A program made the position numbers and the translations under genes. Positions 15,668 to 24,131 of a stretch of 64,000 nucleotides of DNA are shown here, one piece after another. The notes below the pieces were generated by a model. The model saw only the letters and a list, made by a program, of their open reading frames with translations. It ran no database searches and had not been told where the DNA came from. Every line of letters starts with the position of its first letter. Positions within the stretch are counted from its first letter, which is position 1. Source of the stretch: Eubacteriales bacterium (GTDB lineage Bacteria > Bacillota > Clostridia > Lachnospirales > Lachnospiraceae); the NCBI GenBank assembly GCA_030539395.1, contig JAUNSC010000002.1, positions 109,115-173,114 of the forward strand, given 5' to 3'.

Positions 15668-16755
15668 TATACCTCACCCCCTGCAGAAGATTTTTTATTT
15701 TTCTTTCGCTTAAACAGGTTAAACAATCCATCCCAGGTAAATTCACTGGTGCCCATAATACCTCTGCGCCAGAACAATACAACTACCATCAAAAGGACAG
15801 AATAGATTACCATACGAAATCCCGGCTTAAACAGCGGAATAGCTGCTCCCCCGATCGTAAAGGAGGAATCGTCCAGGAAACGCAGCCACTCCTGACCTCC
15901 GTTGATGAGAAAAGAACCAATAATGGATCCTGTCACCGAACCGATGCCGCCCAGCACAACGATCAACAGAATATTGTAAGTCAGCATGACCTGAAAGGTC
16001 TTTGTGTCAATGGAACGCATAAATACTGCCAGCATACCGCCTGCCATTCCTGTAAAAAACGAAGAAATAACAAAGGACAATTCTTTATGTCTGAACAGAT
16101 TGATCCCCATAGCTTCCGCTGCCACATCGTCTTCTCGGATCGCCTTGAACGCGCGGCCATAAGAGGAATTAATCAGCAGAACCATAATTGCAATACACAC
16201 AGCCGCCAGAATAATAGGCTGGAACATATTTTTAAATCCCGGAATGTTATTAAGTCCGTAGGAACCATTCGTAATTTTATCCATTACCGGTGCCGCCAGC
16301 AGCGCACGGATGATTTCCGCAAAACCGAGGGTTGCAATTGCCAGATAATCACTTTTCAATCTAAGCACCGGAATACCGATGAGTGCTGCCGCTCCTGCAG
16401 CAAACAGGCCTCCCAGTATCATAGCCGGCACCATTGGCAGAGAAAGATTCTCAAGCCATCCGGCAATACCATTCATATAATATACACTCTGACGCATTTC
16501 TACCGGAATGGTAAGAACTGCTGTCACGTAAGCACCGATTGCCATAAATCCCGCCTGTCCAAGTGAGAACAGACCCGTAAAGCCGTTCAAAAGGTTCATA
16601 GCCACAGCTACGACCGCATAAATAACAGAACGTTCGATAATTGAAATTGCATAGGAATGAGCTGATGAATCTGCCTGAAAATAAGCAAGGATGGCACAAA
16701 CCAAACCTGCCAGCAGAATGCTCAGCACCAGGTCTCTTGTTGTTTTTTTGCTCAT
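15667..16755 (-). CDS. livM: branched-chain amino acid ABC transporter, permease LivM
   Basis: The 362-residue polytopic membrane protein is one of the two channel subunits. It shows about nine hydrophobic helices and the LivM-type motifs 'FSLGQAGFMAIGAYVTAVL' after the second helix and 'GINLFRHKELSFVISSFFTGMAGGMLA', the loop that meets the ATPases. The C-terminus is basic and cytoplasmic. It follows livH by 11 bp. Confidence 0.95.
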   Translation of the reverse strand: MSKKTTRDLVLSILLAGLVCAILAYFQADSSAHSYAISIIERSVIYAVVAVAMNLLNGFTGLFSLGQAGFMAIGAYVTAVLTIPVEMRQSVYYMNGIAGWLENLSLPMVPAMILGGLFAAGAAALIGIPVLRLKSDYLAIATLGFAEIIRALLAAPVMDKITNGSYGLNNIPGFKNMFQPIILAAVCIAIMVLLINSSYGRAFKAIREDDVAAEAMGINLFRHKELSFVISSFFTGMAGGMLAVFMRSIDTKTFQVMLTYNILLIVVLGGIGSVTGSIIGSFLINGGQEWLRFLDDSSFTIGGAAIPLFKPGFRMVIYSVLLMVVVLFWRRGIMGTSEFTWDGLFNLFKRKKNKKSSAGGEV

Positions 16756-16766
16756 ATCCTCACCTC

Positions 16767-17648
16767 TCAGACTTTATCAGATGCAGCTTCGCCGAACAGA
16801 CCTGTAGGACGAACCAGTAAAATCACAATCAATAACAGGAACGTAAATGCATCAGAAAATGTGGAATATCCCAACGCAACCAGGAAGGTTTCACAAATAC
16901 CAATAATAAACCCGCCGATAACAGCCCCTGGAATGGAACCAATACCACCCAGCACTGCCGCAACAAAACATTTCAGTCCCGGAAGTGAACCGGAGTAAGG
17001 ATATACTGTCATACGGTCCGTAAAGTAGAGCACAGCACCGATACCTGCCAGAAAACTCCCAATAATAAATGTCATAGAAATCGTGGAATCTACTTTGATA
17101 CCCATAAGGCGTGAAGCCTCCGTATCTTTAGAAACAGCTCTCATAGCCATACCGATTTTTGTATGGTTGATCAGCTGAATCAGCAAAATAACCAGCACAA
17201 TAGTGAGGATCGGTGTAACCAGTGTTACCAGAGATGCCGAAATACCGCCAAAAGAAAAAATCTTTTTAAGGAAAGGAATCTCCGGATAAGCTTTCGGGAT
17301 AGCCGTAAACAGATAGGTTGCCAGGTTCTGCAGCAGATAGCTGACACCGATAGCCGAAATCATAATCGACATACGGGGTGCACTTCTAAGGGGCCGGTAA
17401 GCCACTTTTTCAATTACCACGCCCAGTATCACTGTTCCGATCAAAACGATCGGAATTGCAATATACCATGGAAATGAGGCCATGGCAAAAATCATAAAAT
17501 AGCCGGATATCATAAAAATATCGCCGTGCGCAAAGTTAATCAGACGCAGGATACCGTAAACCATGGTATATCCGATTGCGATCAACGCATACGCACCGCC
17601 AAGTGAAATACCCGTCAGCAAATGTTGTGCAAATGTTATAGCACTCAT
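16767..17648 (-). CDS. livH: branched-chain amino acid ABC transporter, permease LivH
   Basis: The 293-residue permease partners LivM. It begins 'MSAITFAQHLLTGISLGGAYALIAIGYTMVYG', the hallmark LivH N-terminus, followed by 'RLINFAHGDIFMISGY', and has 'SRLMGIKVDSTISMTFIIGSFLAGIGAVL' in the ATPase-contact region. The ATG at 17646-17648 after AGGAGG is chosen; upstream in-frame codons run through the hairpin region and have no site. It sits downstream of the livJ terminator, so its expression depends on read-through. Confidence 0.95.
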   Translation of the reverse strand: MSAITFAQHLLTGISLGGAYALIAIGYTMVYGILRLINFAHGDIFMISGYFMIFAMASFPWYIAIPIVLIGTVILGVVIEKVAYRPLRSAPRMSIMISAIGVSYLLQNLATYLFTAIPKAYPEIPFLKKIFSFGGISASLVTLVTPILTIVLVILLIQLINHTKIGMAMRAVSKDTEASRLMGIKVDSTISMTFIIGSFLAGIGAVLYFTDRMTVYPYSGSLPGLKCFVAAVLGGIGSIPGAVIGGFIIGICETFLVALGYSTFSDAFTFLLLIVILLVRPTGLFGEAASDKV

Positions 17649-17698
17649 ATATGTATAGCCTCCTGTATAAAACAGGCTCCCGCCTGCGAGATTCTGAA

Positions 17699-17749
17699 AC
17701 ATTTTTATGCAATGAAAATTCGGGGAATTTTCTATTGCATAAAAAATGT
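17699..17749 (-). repeat. long inverted repeat between livJ and livH
   Basis: Arms of 22 and 24 bases (17699-17720 / 17726-17749) match except for two single-base bulges, around a CGGGG loop. It lies directly after the livJ terminator, in the leader of livH. Confidence 0.75.
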
Positions 17750-17774
17750 GGGGCGAAGCCAACGGTTCCGCCCC
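17742..17774 (-). terminator. terminator/attenuator after livJ
   Basis: GC-rich stem (GGGGCG/CGCCCC outer arms, 17750-17755 and 17769-17774, one internal mismatch), followed on the minus strand by ACATTTTTTA. It likely makes livJ mRNA more abundant than livHMGF. Confidence 0.8.
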
Positions 17775-17790
17775 TGATATTACGATAATA

Positions 17791-18966
17791 TTACTGTACG
17801 GTTACAGTCTTCAGGAATTTGAATGCGCCGCCTTCGACGATATCGATGTATGCTGTATCTTTTTCAGCATCACCGTTCTCATCAAAGGTAATCTTTCCTG
17901 TAACACCTTCAGACTCGATACCTGCCAGAGCTTCTTTGATTGCTTCTCCGTCAAGAGAACCTGCTGCCTCAATTGCATCACATGCTACATTGTAAGCATC
18001 AAACAGAAGCGCACTGTTTCCAACAATCGCATCGTTTCCACCATTCTTTTCGATACGGCTGCTGTCTGCATTCAGCCATTCTTTATATCCTGCAACGAAA
18101 TTAGATGTTACCTCACTGGATGTATCTGCTTCATCAAAGAATGTGGAGCATACCATGCCTTCTGCATAATCAGCGCCTGCATTTTCAATGATCGTGCTGT
18201 TGTACCATGTATCGCCTGCCATAAATGTTGCTTCAATACCAAGTTCTCTTGCCTGTTTGATCAGCAGCGGAGCTGTCGTGATAGAAGACGGAGCAAAGAT
18301 TGCTTCTGCTTCAGATGCTTTTACTTCGGTCAGGATTGCCTTAAAGTCAGACTGATTTGTCTGGAACTGCTGTTCTGTAACAACCTGGCCGCCCAGTTCT
18401 GTAAATTTCTTTACAAAGAAGTTTGCAAGACCTGCGGAATAGTCATCACCGAGCTGGCTGATAACAGCTACTTTTGTGATCCCTTCATCATATGCATACT
18501 GTGCCATTACACTTCCCTGGAACGGATCAAGGAAACATACACGGAAATAGTAATCACATCCCAGAGTTACCTGCGGGTTTGTGCAGGATGCTCCGATTGC
18601 CGGAACTTTTGCTTCTGCAAATGTCGGGCCGGCTGCAATCGCACATCCGGAACCGTATGTACCGATTACTGCGCTTACTCCGTCAGAAACCAGTTTCTGT
18701 GCGGCTGTAACCGCCTCTGTCTTATCAGATTTGTTATCTACAACGTCAAGTTCCACTTTGTATTCAACGCCGTCTACAGTAACTGTCGGTCTGATTTCAT
18801 TTGCGTATTCAGCAGCCTGTGCTTCCTGAACACCGCCTCCTCCATTCTCGCCCGTCAGAGGTTCAAACACGCCAATTTTAACTACATTATCATCTGCAGC
18901 TGCACCGGCAGTCATCATTGCTGCCAAAGAAAGCGCTGCTACTACGGTTGCCAATCTTTTTTTCAT
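17791..18966 (-). CDS. livJ: branched-chain amino acid-binding protein LivJ
   Basis: The 391-residue receptor of the Liv importer. A signal peptide (MKKRLATVVAALSLAAMMTAGAAA, cleavage near residue 24) precedes the type I periplasmic-binding fold: 'KIGVFEPLTGENGGGG', 'VDNKSDKTEAVTAAQKLVSDGVSAVIGTYGSG' and 'NPQVTLGCDYYFRVCFLDPFQG' are family features. As with the other two binding proteins here, there is no lipobox cysteine, unusual for a Gram-positive. The ATG at 18964-18966 follows AAGGAGATCATT; an in-frame ATG 36 bp upstream lies in the leader. First gene of the operon, with its own terminator. Confidence 0.95.
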   Translation of the reverse strand: MKKRLATVVAALSLAAMMTAGAAADDNVVKIGVFEPLTGENGGGGVQEAQAAEYANEIRPTVTVDGVEYKVELDVVDNKSDKTEAVTAAQKLVSDGVSAVIGTYGSGCAIAAGPTFAEAKVPAIGASCTNPQVTLGCDYYFRVCFLDPFQGSVMAQYAYDEGITKVAVISQLGDDYSAGLANFFVKKFTELGGQVVTEQQFQTNQSDFKAILTEVKASEAEAIFAPSSITTAPLLIKQARELGIEATFMAGDTWYNSTIIENAGADYAEGMVCSTFFDEADTSSEVTSNFVAGYKEWLNADSSRIEKNGGNDAIVGNSALLFDAYNVACDAIEAAGSLDGEAIKEALAGIESEGVTGKITFDENGDAEKDTAYIDIVEGGAFKFLKTVTVQ

Positions 18967-19030
18967 AATGATCTCCTTCCCACGTCTTTCTTTTAAAGAC
19001 ATATGTCCTTTTCTGGACTACATGTTTGAG

Positions 19031-19059
19031 ATTATACCACTTTTCTTTTCCCTGTTCAA
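19031..19059 (-). promoter_or_regulatory. promoter of the liv operon
   Basis: On the minus strand TTGAAC (19054-19059), 17 bp, TATAAT (19031-19036). The start near 19024 leaves a leader of about 58 nt containing a GACATATGTC palindrome. Confidence 0.75.
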
Positions 19060-19084
19060 GTAAAAAACATAATTTCTCTTATGA

Positions 19085-19125
19085 AATAAAATAGGATGAT
19101 TAATCAACTTTTTGATTAATCATCC
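19085..19125 (-). terminator. terminator of the murI-DUF1934 operon
   Basis: Perfect 13-bp arms (19094-19106 / 19113-19125) with a six-base loop, followed on the minus strand by TATTTTATTTC. Confidence 0.8.
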
Positions 19126-19145
19126 AGTTTTATCCTCTTTCAACT

Positions 19146-19589
19146 TTAACTGAGGTGGAATTCCTTACTGTCCGCAGATTTTATATTCATGTTAATCGTG
19201 CAGTCTGCCATATGCTCATAATTAATGTCCAAAGCATAGTGTACTGTCACATCTATATCTTTTTCGCTGTCCCGCACATCTATATTTGTAGCTGCGATTC
19301 CCACAAGCAGATTTCCAAAGGGAGTATCATAGTACGTAAGATTCTTTTTATTTTTTTCAAATACCATGTGTACGTTTGTAAGCCCCCGCTTCGTAACCTC
19401 CATACCGTTTTTGTCTACTTTTATCAGATTCTGGATGGTCCCGTCCATCCCTTCGCATACTTCTTCATAACGTATGTAATGTTTGCCGTCCTTGCACAGA
19501 TATTTCCCCTGAGTGACTACTTCCACTTCATCATCCATATCCGTCATGACCTGCATTCCTTTGATGCTTACCAAAACTTCTTCCGTCAT
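19146..19589 (-). CDS. DUF1934 family protein (YwiB-like small beta-barrel)
   Basis: The 147-residue cytoplasmic protein matches the DUF1934 family of Firmicutes: alternating beta strands, the conserved 'YIRYEE' and 'GLTNVHMVFEKNKKNLTYYDTPFG' region, and a C-terminal 'VHYALDINYEHMADCTINMNI'. The family is lipocalin-like in fold and of unknown function. It overlaps the end of murI by four bases (ATGA), so the two are translationally coupled, and a terminator follows. The link to glutamate racemase hints at a wall-related role, but this is only context. Confidence 0.85.
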   Translation of the reverse strand: MTEEVLVSIKGMQVMTDMDDEVEVVTQGKYLCKDGKHYIRYEEVCEGMDGTIQNLIKVDKNGMEVTKRGLTNVHMVFEKNKKNLTYYDTPFGNLLVGIAATNIDVRDSEKDIDVTVHYALDINYEHMADCTINMNIKSADSKEFHLS

Positions 19590-20437
19590 ACCGTTCCTCC
19601 AGTCTCCTGGTATTCTTCTATATTATTAATCTTTGTGGCGTTTCTGATATCCACCGGCAAAATTGTGTTCGCAAACTCCCTGAAACTGTCTGCCGCATCG
19701 CTGACATAAAACTGATATGGATTACTGTCATCTCCGAGCGCTTTTGTATTTGCCAATCCCCGTTCTTCCAACAGACACTTCAGGCTTCTGGCCGTTTCAT
19801 AAGCCGGATTGACAAGTGTAACTGTCTCGCCCACCACTTCACGTATCACAGAACGCAGCAGCGGATAATGGGTGCATCCCAGTATCAGCGTATCAATATC
19901 CTGTTCTTTCAGTCCCGAAAGATATCTTGTGGCCATCTCAACCGTCACCGGATCCTTTAACATATTCTCCTCTACAAGGGGAACAAACAATGGACATGCT
20001 TTTCCAATCACCTGCGCACAGGGATTGATATCCCGGATAAATTCTGTGTAAAGCCCGCTGGAAATCGTGCCTTTTGTACCAATGACGCCAATACGGTTAT
20101 TCTTTGTAACCTCACATGCAATTTTAGCCCCGGGTTTTACCACTCCGATCATGGGAATGTCTATCTCTGTGCGGATCTCTTCCAGAGCAAATGCACTGGC
20201 TGTATTGCATGCCACAACGATTGCCTTTACATCCTGCTGCTGCAAAAACCGGACAATCTGCCTGGAATATCGAAGAATGGTATCTTTTGATTTTCCCCCA
20301 TATGGCACACGGGCCGTATCCCCGAAATACACAATTCTCTCATTCGGAATATTGCGCATCACTTCTCGTGCAACCGTCAGGCCTCCCACACCGGAATCAA
20401 ACATACCTATCGGTTTTTCGTTTTCCGCTATTATCAT
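19586..20437 (-). CDS. murI: glutamate racemase
   Basis: MurI converts L- to D-glutamate for peptidoglycan. The 283-residue product has the N-terminal 'IGMFDSGVGGLTVAREV', the first catalytic cysteine in 'VVACNTASA' (about residue 76), and the second in 'LILGCTHYPLL' (about residue 187), so both acid/base cysteines are present. AAGGGG precedes the ATG at 20437. A promoter lies directly upstream, with a palindrome on its start region. Confidence 0.97.
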   Translation of the reverse strand: MIIAENEKPIGMFDSGVGGLTVAREVMRNIPNERIVYFGDTARVPYGGKSKDTILRYSRQIVRFLQQQDVKAIVVACNTASAFALEEIRTEIDIPMIGVVKPGAKIACEVTKNNRIGVIGTKGTISSGLYTEFIRDINPCAQVIGKACPLFVPLVEENMLKDPVTVEMATRYLSGLKEQDIDTLILGCTHYPLLRSVIREVVGETVTLVNPAYETARSLKCLLEERGLANTKALGDDSNPYQFYVSDAADSFREFANTILPVDIRNATKINNIEEYQETGGTV

Positions 20438-20482
20438 AATATCCCCTTACCTCTGTTGTTTCCTTTATACAAACAGCTCTTT

Positions 20483-20500
20483 TACTATGTTATCATAGTA
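20483..20500. promoter_or_regulatory. palindrome overlapping the murI promoter start region
   Basis: TACTATG-TTAT-CATAGTA, perfect 7-bp arms, overlapping the murI -10 box and predicted start. Could be an operator or a hairpin at the 5' end of the transcript. Confidence 0.5.
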
Positions 20501-20525
20501 TACTTCAAATATTTCCGGATGTAAA
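20497..20525 (-). promoter_or_regulatory. promoter of murI
   Basis: On the minus strand TTTACA (20520-20525), 17 bp, TATACT (20497-20502). It falls in the 95-bp gap after yigZ. Confidence 0.65.
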
Positions 20526-20532
20526 GTTTTCT

Positions 20533-21177
20533 TTAAAACAGTACCGGCTGCTTCTCCACAAATGCAAAAGATATTCCTTTTTCTTCTTCCCAGAGCGCCT
20601 TGCCGTTAGTTGCCTCCGTGACTGCTGCCAGAAGTTCATCTGCTTTTTCCTCCTCCACAAGCACCATCGTTTTCACAACATCACTATATTGCGCATCCAC
20701 TACCGGTATATCCCTTTGTCCCAGAAGATACTGAAGCTTTCCCACACCATTGTAATCCGTTTCAATGATAATCTTTCTGCCTCTTAGTTTTTCGATAACA
20801 ATGCTGTTTTTGAGCCCTTCCTGCACAGCTTTTGAATATGCCCGTACCAGCCCGCCGGTTCCCAAAAGAATTCCTCCAAAATATCTCGTCACCACCACCG
20901 CACAATCATGAAGTCCGGCTCCGGCCAACACATCCAGCATGGGTTTTCCTGCAGTTCCCTGAGGTTCACCGTCGTCACTGAACCGCTGTATTTCCTGACG
21001 CTGTCCCAGGATATATGCCGAACAATTATGTCTGGCATCCCAGTATTTTTTTTTCATTTCCGTTATAAAGGCAGCCGCTTCATCTTCTGAATGCACACTT
21101 CTGACCGTTGCAATAAATCTGGATTTTTTTTCTGTTATCTCGCCTTCTCCGCCTTTGTAAATCACTTTTCCCGCCAT
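20533..21177 (-). CDS. YigZ/IMPACT family protein
   Basis: The 214-residue protein has the UPF0029 (IMPACT) N-terminal domain, with 'KKSRFIATV', 'DARHNCSAY', 'FSDDGEPQGTAGKPML' and 'VVVTRYFGGILLGTGGLVRAYS' clearly visible, and a DUF1949-type C-terminal ferredoxin-like domain. Bacterial members are thought to interact with the translation machinery; the role is unsettled. The start is ATG 21175-21177 after GGGAGAAGAT; a GTG 12 bp upstream is too near the site. The gene is divergent from the class A PBP and the two promoters share one -35 region. Confidence 0.93.
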   Translation of the reverse strand: MAGKVIYKGGEGEITEKKSRFIATVRSVHSEDEAAAFITEMKKKYWDARHNCSAYILGQRQEIQRFSDDGEPQGTAGKPMLDVLAGAGLHDCAVVVTRYFGGILLGTGGLVRAYSKAVQEGLKNSIVIEKLRGRKIIIETDYNGVGKLQYLLGQRDIPVVDAQYSDVVKTMVLVEEEKADELLAAVTEATNGKALWEEEKGISFAFVEKQPVLF

Positions 21178-21215
21178 ATCTTCTCCCACTTCTTTTATTC
21201 ACAAAATCTGCTTTC

Positions 21216-21244
21216 ATAGTATAAAATCCTGCCGGACTTGTCAA
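21216..21244 (-). promoter_or_regulatory. promoter of the yigZ-type gene
   Basis: On the minus strand TTGACA (21239-21244), 17 bp, TACTAT (21216-21221). The -35 box overlaps the -35 box of the divergent PBP promoter by five bases. Confidence 0.75.
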
Positions 21245-21267
21245 TCCTGTGTATATTTTGTTATAAT
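21238..21267 (+). promoter_or_regulatory. promoter of the class A PBP gene
   Basis: TTGTCA (21238-21243), 18 bp, TATAAT (21262-21267), start near 21274. Divergent from, and sharing its -35 bases with, the promoter at 21216-21244. Confidence 0.75.
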
Positions 21268-21312
21268 AGTGCAGAAGATGATAGGAACAGCAAATTTACA
21301 GGGAGCAGACAG

Positions 21313-24114
21313 ATGAAATACGGCAGACGTGACATAGAAAAAAAGCAAATGAATATGACAGCCGAAAAAATTGAGCAAAAAGCAGGCATGACGCTTATGC
21401 GTCTCCTTATTATTGCTCTTTTTGCGATTGTAATAGGTTCTGTATGTGCCGGCTACGGCATTGTACGGGGTCTCATAGCCAGTGCTCCCGACATCTCTGA
21501 ATTGAGCACTGCCCCGGTGGAATCAGCTACTTATATATACAGCACAGACGGCCGTCAGCTGCAAAAACTGACCGCTCCAACTTCAAACCGCACTCCCGTT
21601 TCTATTGACCAGGTTCCATTGTCACTGCAAAACGCTGTTGTCGCAATTGAAGATGAACGTTTCTATGAACACAATGGCATTGATGTCCGCGGCATTATCC
21701 GTGCTTTTGTAGTGGGCATCACTGGCGGAAGTTTTTCTGAAGGCGCAAGTACAATTACTCAGCAGCTTTTGAAAAACAGCGTTTTTCCAGATTGGGTCAG
21801 TGAATCTTCTCTTGCAGAAAGCTTCAAGAGAAAATTCCAGGAACAATATCTGGCTCTGGAATTAGAAAAAAATCTGGAAAAGAATTCCAGCAAAGACGAA
21901 GCCAAACAAAAGATTTTGGAAGACTATTTAAATACCATTAATTTTGGTGCAGGCGCTTACGGTGTACAGGCTGCCGCGCACCGTTATTTTAACAAGGACG
22001 TTTCTGAACTTACACTTTCGGAATCCACTGTGATCGCCGGAATTACTCAGAATCCCACAGGCTATAATCCGATTGTTTATCCTGAAGCAAACGCAAAACG
22101 GCGTAAAAAAGTCCTGGACAATATGCTGGAACAAAACTATATTTCACAGGCTGAATACGATGAAGCGCAGGCTGATGATGTATATTCCAGGATAATGGAG
22201 GCCGATACTCAGACAGGTACTTCATCCATTTATTCCTATTATACTGATGCCATGATTGAACAGATTCTGGAGGATTTGCAGACAGAGAAAGGTTATACCA
22301 GCACCCAGGCCTATAAAGCTCTCTATTCCGGAGGTCTGCGCATTTACAGTGTGCAGGATGAATCCATCCAGCAGATATGTGATGAGGAATTTGCAAACAG
22401 CGCCAACTTCCCCGCTGAAACACTGATTGGCCTTGATTACGCCCTCAGTATCCAGAAAGCAGATGGAAGCACCGTCCATTACGGAAGCTCCGATGTCCAG
22501 TCCTATTTTGAGAATCAGGATGCCTCCTTTAATATGATGTTTTATGACGAAGATACTGCCCGGTCTTATGCGGGACAGTTTAAAGAGGCTGTAACTGAAG
22601 AAAATGATACGGTACTTGGCGAACGTATTTCCCTGGTTCCCCAGCCTCAGGCTTCTGTCGTGGTCATTGATCAGGCCACCGGCTATGTAAAAGCAATTGT
22701 GGGCGGCCGCGGTAAAAAGGAAGCCAGTCTTACGTTAAACCGTGCCACCTCTACCCGCCGCCAGCCGGGTTCTACCTTTAAGCCACTTGCAGTTTATGCT
22801 CCGGCTATTGATCACAATAATAAAACTCTGGCTACGGTTTATGATAATGCCCCCTATCAGTATTCCTCGGGAGCGGAATTAAAAAACTGGGACAGCGAAT
22901 ACGGATACAGTGGTCTGGAAACCATTCATTTTTCACTTGTAAAGTCTGTTAATGTTGTAGCCGTTAAGTGTCTGACAGAAATTACTCCGCAGGTGGGCCT
23001 TGACTATCTGGAACGATTTGGGATTACGACTCTTTATGATAATGATCTGGATGCAAACGGCAATATCCTCACAGACGCCTATCAGCCCCTTGCTCTGGGC
23101 GGTATTACAGATGGAGTGGTAAACCTGGAACTTACTGCTGCTTACGCTGCTCTTGCAAATAATGGTAATTACATCAAGCCCAAATTTTACTCGCGGGTAG
23201 AAGACAGTCAGGGAAACATTATACTTGATAATACTTCCGATGCCACACAGGCAGTTCAAAGTTCCACTGCCTTTCTCATAACAAAAGCTATGGAAGATGT
23301 CATAAAAGATCCTCAGGGTACCGCATATAACTATATCAATCTGGGGGAAATGCCGGTCGCAGGAAAGACCGGTACCACAGACAGTTCCAAAGATATCTGG
23401 TTTGAGGGCTACACCCCTTATTATACCTGCGGTATCTGGGGCGGTTATGACAATAACGACGCCCTTCCTGATTATGACCGCAGCTATTCCACTTATGTCA
23501 AAGTTTTATGGAATTCAATCATGTCCAGAATCCATGCTGAACTTCCGGTTACCGCTTTCTCACAGCCGGAAAACATTGTGACAGCCACTGTCTGCAAAAA
23601 ATCCGGCAAACTGGCTGTAGACGGGCTCTGTACAGCAGATCCCCGGGGAAACCAGGCATATACTGAGTATTTTACATCCGATACTGTCCCTGTAACACCC
23701 TGTGACGCCCACGTTGCCGTTCCGGTATGCAATATTACCGGTCTCCGTGCCTCCGCCACCTGTCCGGCTACTGTCAAAGTATGTATCCAGCGTCCGGAAG
23801 GAAGTACCGGCACCACAGATGATTCCAGCTACGCTTTTCCGACCGAAACATGCACCGGGCATGCAAATACGCAAACTGAAACTGATCAGAAAAAAACAGA
23901 TGATGGCACTATTATTATAAACAATGAAAATAATGCTGCCGGAACAACCGGAACGGTAAACGAAGCAGATGGTTCAGCAGGTGCAGATACAAATCAGACG
24001 ACTCCCGAAAATACAAACGGAGATTCCCAGCCTGAAAACTCAGGCAATGGAACCTCCTTTGATAACATCCCTGCGGATGAATATTACAATGATGGTACAA
24101 TCATCATCTACTGA
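21313..24114 (+). CDS. class A penicillin-binding protein (bifunctional glycosyltransferase/transpeptidase)
   Basis: The 933-residue enzyme polymerises and cross-links peptidoglycan outside the membrane. A cytoplasmic N-terminus and one transmembrane helix (about 31-51) precede the GT51 domain, with catalytic Glu113 in 'IEDERFYEHNG' and 'GASTITQQLLKN'. The transpeptidase has Ser487-x-x-Lys490 in 'PGSTFKP', Ser545-x-Asn547 in 'KSVNVV', and Lys685 in 'GKTGTTD', so all active-site motifs are intact. After about residue 760 come several cysteines, then a Thr/Asn/Gly/Glu-rich low-complexity tail ending 'YYNDGTIIIY'. The ATG at 21313 follows GGGAG; in-frame ATG codons further upstream lie at or before the predicted transcription start. 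Confidence 0.96.
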   Translation: MKYGRRDIEKKQMNMTAEKIEQKAGMTLMRLLIIALFAIVIGSVCAGYGIVRGLIASAPDISELSTAPVESATYIYSTDGRQLQKLTAPTSNRTPVSIDQVPLSLQNAVVAIEDERFYEHNGIDVRGIIRAFVVGITGGSFSEGASTITQQLLKNSVFPDWVSESSLAESFKRKFQEQYLALELEKNLEKNSSKDEAKQKILEDYLNTINFGAGAYGVQAAAHRYFNKDVSELTLSESTVIAGITQNPTGYNPIVYPEANAKRRKKVLDNMLEQNYISQAEYDEAQADDVYSRIMEADTQTGTSSIYSYYTDAMIEQILEDLQTEKGYTSTQAYKALYSGGLRIYSVQDESIQQICDEEFANSANFPAETLIGLDYALSIQKADGSTVHYGSSDVQSYFENQDASFNMMFYDEDTARSYAGQFKEAVTEENDTVLGERISLVPQPQASVVVIDQATGYVKAIVGGRGKKEASLTLNRATSTRRQPGSTFKPLAVYAPAIDHNNKTLATVYDNAPYQYSSGAELKNWDSEYGYSGLETIHFSLVKSVNVVAVKCLTEITPQVGLDYLERFGITTLYDNDLDANGNILTDAYQPLALGGITDGVVNLELTAAYAALANNGNYIKPKFYSRVEDSQGNIILDNTSDATQAVQSSTAFLITKAMEDVIKDPQGTAYNYINLGEMPVAGKTGTTDSSKDIWFEGYTPYYTCGIWGGYDNNDALPDYDRSYSTYVKVLWNSIMSRIHAELPVTAFSQPENIVTATVCKKSGKLAVDGLCTADPRGNQAYTEYFTSDTVPVTPCDAHVAVPVCNITGLRASATCPATVKVCIQRPEGSTGTTDDSSYAFPTETCTGHANTQTETDQKKTDDGTIIINNENNAAGTTGTVNEADGSAGADTNQTTPENTNGDSQPENSGNGTSFDNIPADEYYNDGTIIIY

Positions 24115-24131
24115 TAACCATCGTATATGTT

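Noticed and set aside
17746..18996. Long open frame (416 codons) on the plus strand opposite livJ
   Set aside because: Its translation is extremely rich in Cys, Phe and Ser, a typical antisense shadow of a well-biased gene; no promoter or ribosome binding site.
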